61,448 bases of DNA from Verrucomicrobiota bacterium (lineage in GTDB: Bacteria; Verrucomicrobiota; Kiritimatiellia; SS1-B-03-39; UBA6053), in the NCBI GenBank assembly GCA_020831625.1, contig JAFIGD010000031.1:1-61448 (forward strand), read 5' to 3'. Both the position numbers and the translations under genes were made by a program. Positions 60,934-61,448 of this stretch are shown piece by piece; the stretch's first letter is position 1, and each line of letters starts with the position of its first letter. The notes below the pieces were generated by a model. It saw only the letters and a list, made by a program, of their open reading frames with translations, was not told the origin of the DNA and made no database searches.

Positions 60934-61448
60934 AAGAATCCTTTAAGTTGGTTTATGTAGTTTTTTAAAGGCTACAGCGGATCAAAAAATAGTAAAAGCT
61001 TAAAACACATCCATTCGATGTCCGGCAAGGCTATCCGTGGTTCCTCCTCCTGTCTTCATTCGTTTTCCGGCGTGCCATGCCCCTTCGCCTCCGGCTTCGG
61101 GGCACACGTCCATTTTGGACTCCTCCATTTTCATTCGCGGGACGGCAAAGCTATTCGCGGGTTCTACATCCGTGGTCTTCTATCCGCGGTCTCTTCCCCG
61201 CCCCACGAGCTTGCTCGGGCAAGGGCGAAATCATCTCATTCCACGAATTGCTCCCCCCCAAAAAAAAGCGATCCACGAGCTTGCTCGTGAAGCGCAACAC
61301 ATCCCAACGGACATGATGAGATGGTTCCGCGCAACGAGCAAGCTCGATGCGCGTTGTTTGTAAACGCCTCAATCCGGATATGAGATGCGTGCGGTCGGCC
61401 GAGCAAGCTCAGCCTGCATGAAATCGATTAAGATTACGATTACGATTA
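60934..61448. repeat. Composite repeat island at the window end
   Basis: No gene is seen in this 515-bp stretch. It holds TCCGGCAAGGCTATCCGTGG (near 61021), ATTCGCGGGACGGCAAAGC, a third copy of the CGAGC-TT-GCTCG module (61192-61358), ATGCGTGCGGTCGGCCGAGC and a GATTAA/GATTAC tract (61426 to the window end). The order of parts is as in the island at 26.1-27.1 kb. Confidence 0.85.

Overview
The window looks like chromosomal DNA of a GC-rich, Gram-negative (diderm) bacterium of the PVC superphylum, most likely Kiritimatiellota or a close relative. This is inferred from family content, not from a marker-gene tree. The supporting families are a PEP-CTERM surface protein, a DUF1559-like pseudopilin, a DUF4914 protein, a clan GH-A (agarase-like) lipoprotein, paired DUF2339/DUF3999 membrane proteins, an EboE-type protein, a verrucomicrobial-style C-terminal domain, and outer-membrane lipoprotein sorting genes (LolC/D). 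Abundant short intergenic repeats of the 'CATCCGTGGTC' type also fit.

Layout. (i) 1-1561: a CRISPR array of 22 repeats with no cas genes in view, followed by repeat-derived DNA. (ii) 1.8-7.2 kb: tRNA-Lys and tRNA-Leu, then a tightly coupled phoH-pgpH-ybeY-corC block (RNA maturation, c-di-AMP turnover, membrane). (iii) 7.2-10.6 kb: deoC and two aldehyde dehydrogenase genes that look like a split ALDH16. (iv) 16.8-10.5 kb, minus strand: lysS-lolC-lolD-LAB_N-sigma-putative anti-sigma-MFS, an envelope/stress operon, with an HU/IHF gene upstream. (v) 17.5-25.7 kb, plus strand: eboE-like, DUF2339, DUF3999, a small hypothetical, uxaC, a PfkB kinase and a NusG-like factor. (vi) 25.7-27.1 kb: a repeat island with composite elements and hexanucleotide tracts. 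(vii) 27.1-32.0 kb, minus strand: malate dehydrogenase, CitE-like lyase, then a coupled PPIase / Ser-Thr kinase / pseudopilin-like operon. (viii) 32.2-43 kb: a lipoprotein, an agarase-like GH, serB, then sugar genes (Gfo/Idh, GH39-like, cellulase-like, GH4, AraC). (ix) 43-49.4 kb: AlkC-like glycosylase, polyamine-synthase-like membrane protein, pseudopilin, and two secreted choice-of-anchor-M proteins behind a promoter with a Fur-like box. (x) 49.4-61.4 kb: repeats, trpD, HNH nuclease, a DCC oxidoreductase with a newly called 55-aa membrane protein, a YdjM-like hydrolase, DUF4914, a tandem CbiX protein, maf, an M42 peptidase, pcnB with an acidic insertion, a secreted acidic repeat protein coupled to a tandem adenylate kinase, and a final repeat island.

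Themes. Many genes overlap by 4 nt (ATGA) or 1 nt (TAATG/TGATG), so translational coupling is common. Carbon genes point to polysaccharide and uronate breakdown (UxaC, PfkB, GH4, GH39-like, cellulase-like, agarase-like). The observations I rate highest are the Fur-box/anchor-M pair, the split ALDH16, the tandem adenylate kinase with a degenerate second P-loop, the helically phased TTTCCGA dyads between hup and eboE, the overlapping CRISPR spacers and the composite repeat family. I did not find a convincing wholly new defence or biosynthetic system. All functional calls come from reading the sequence, without database searches.
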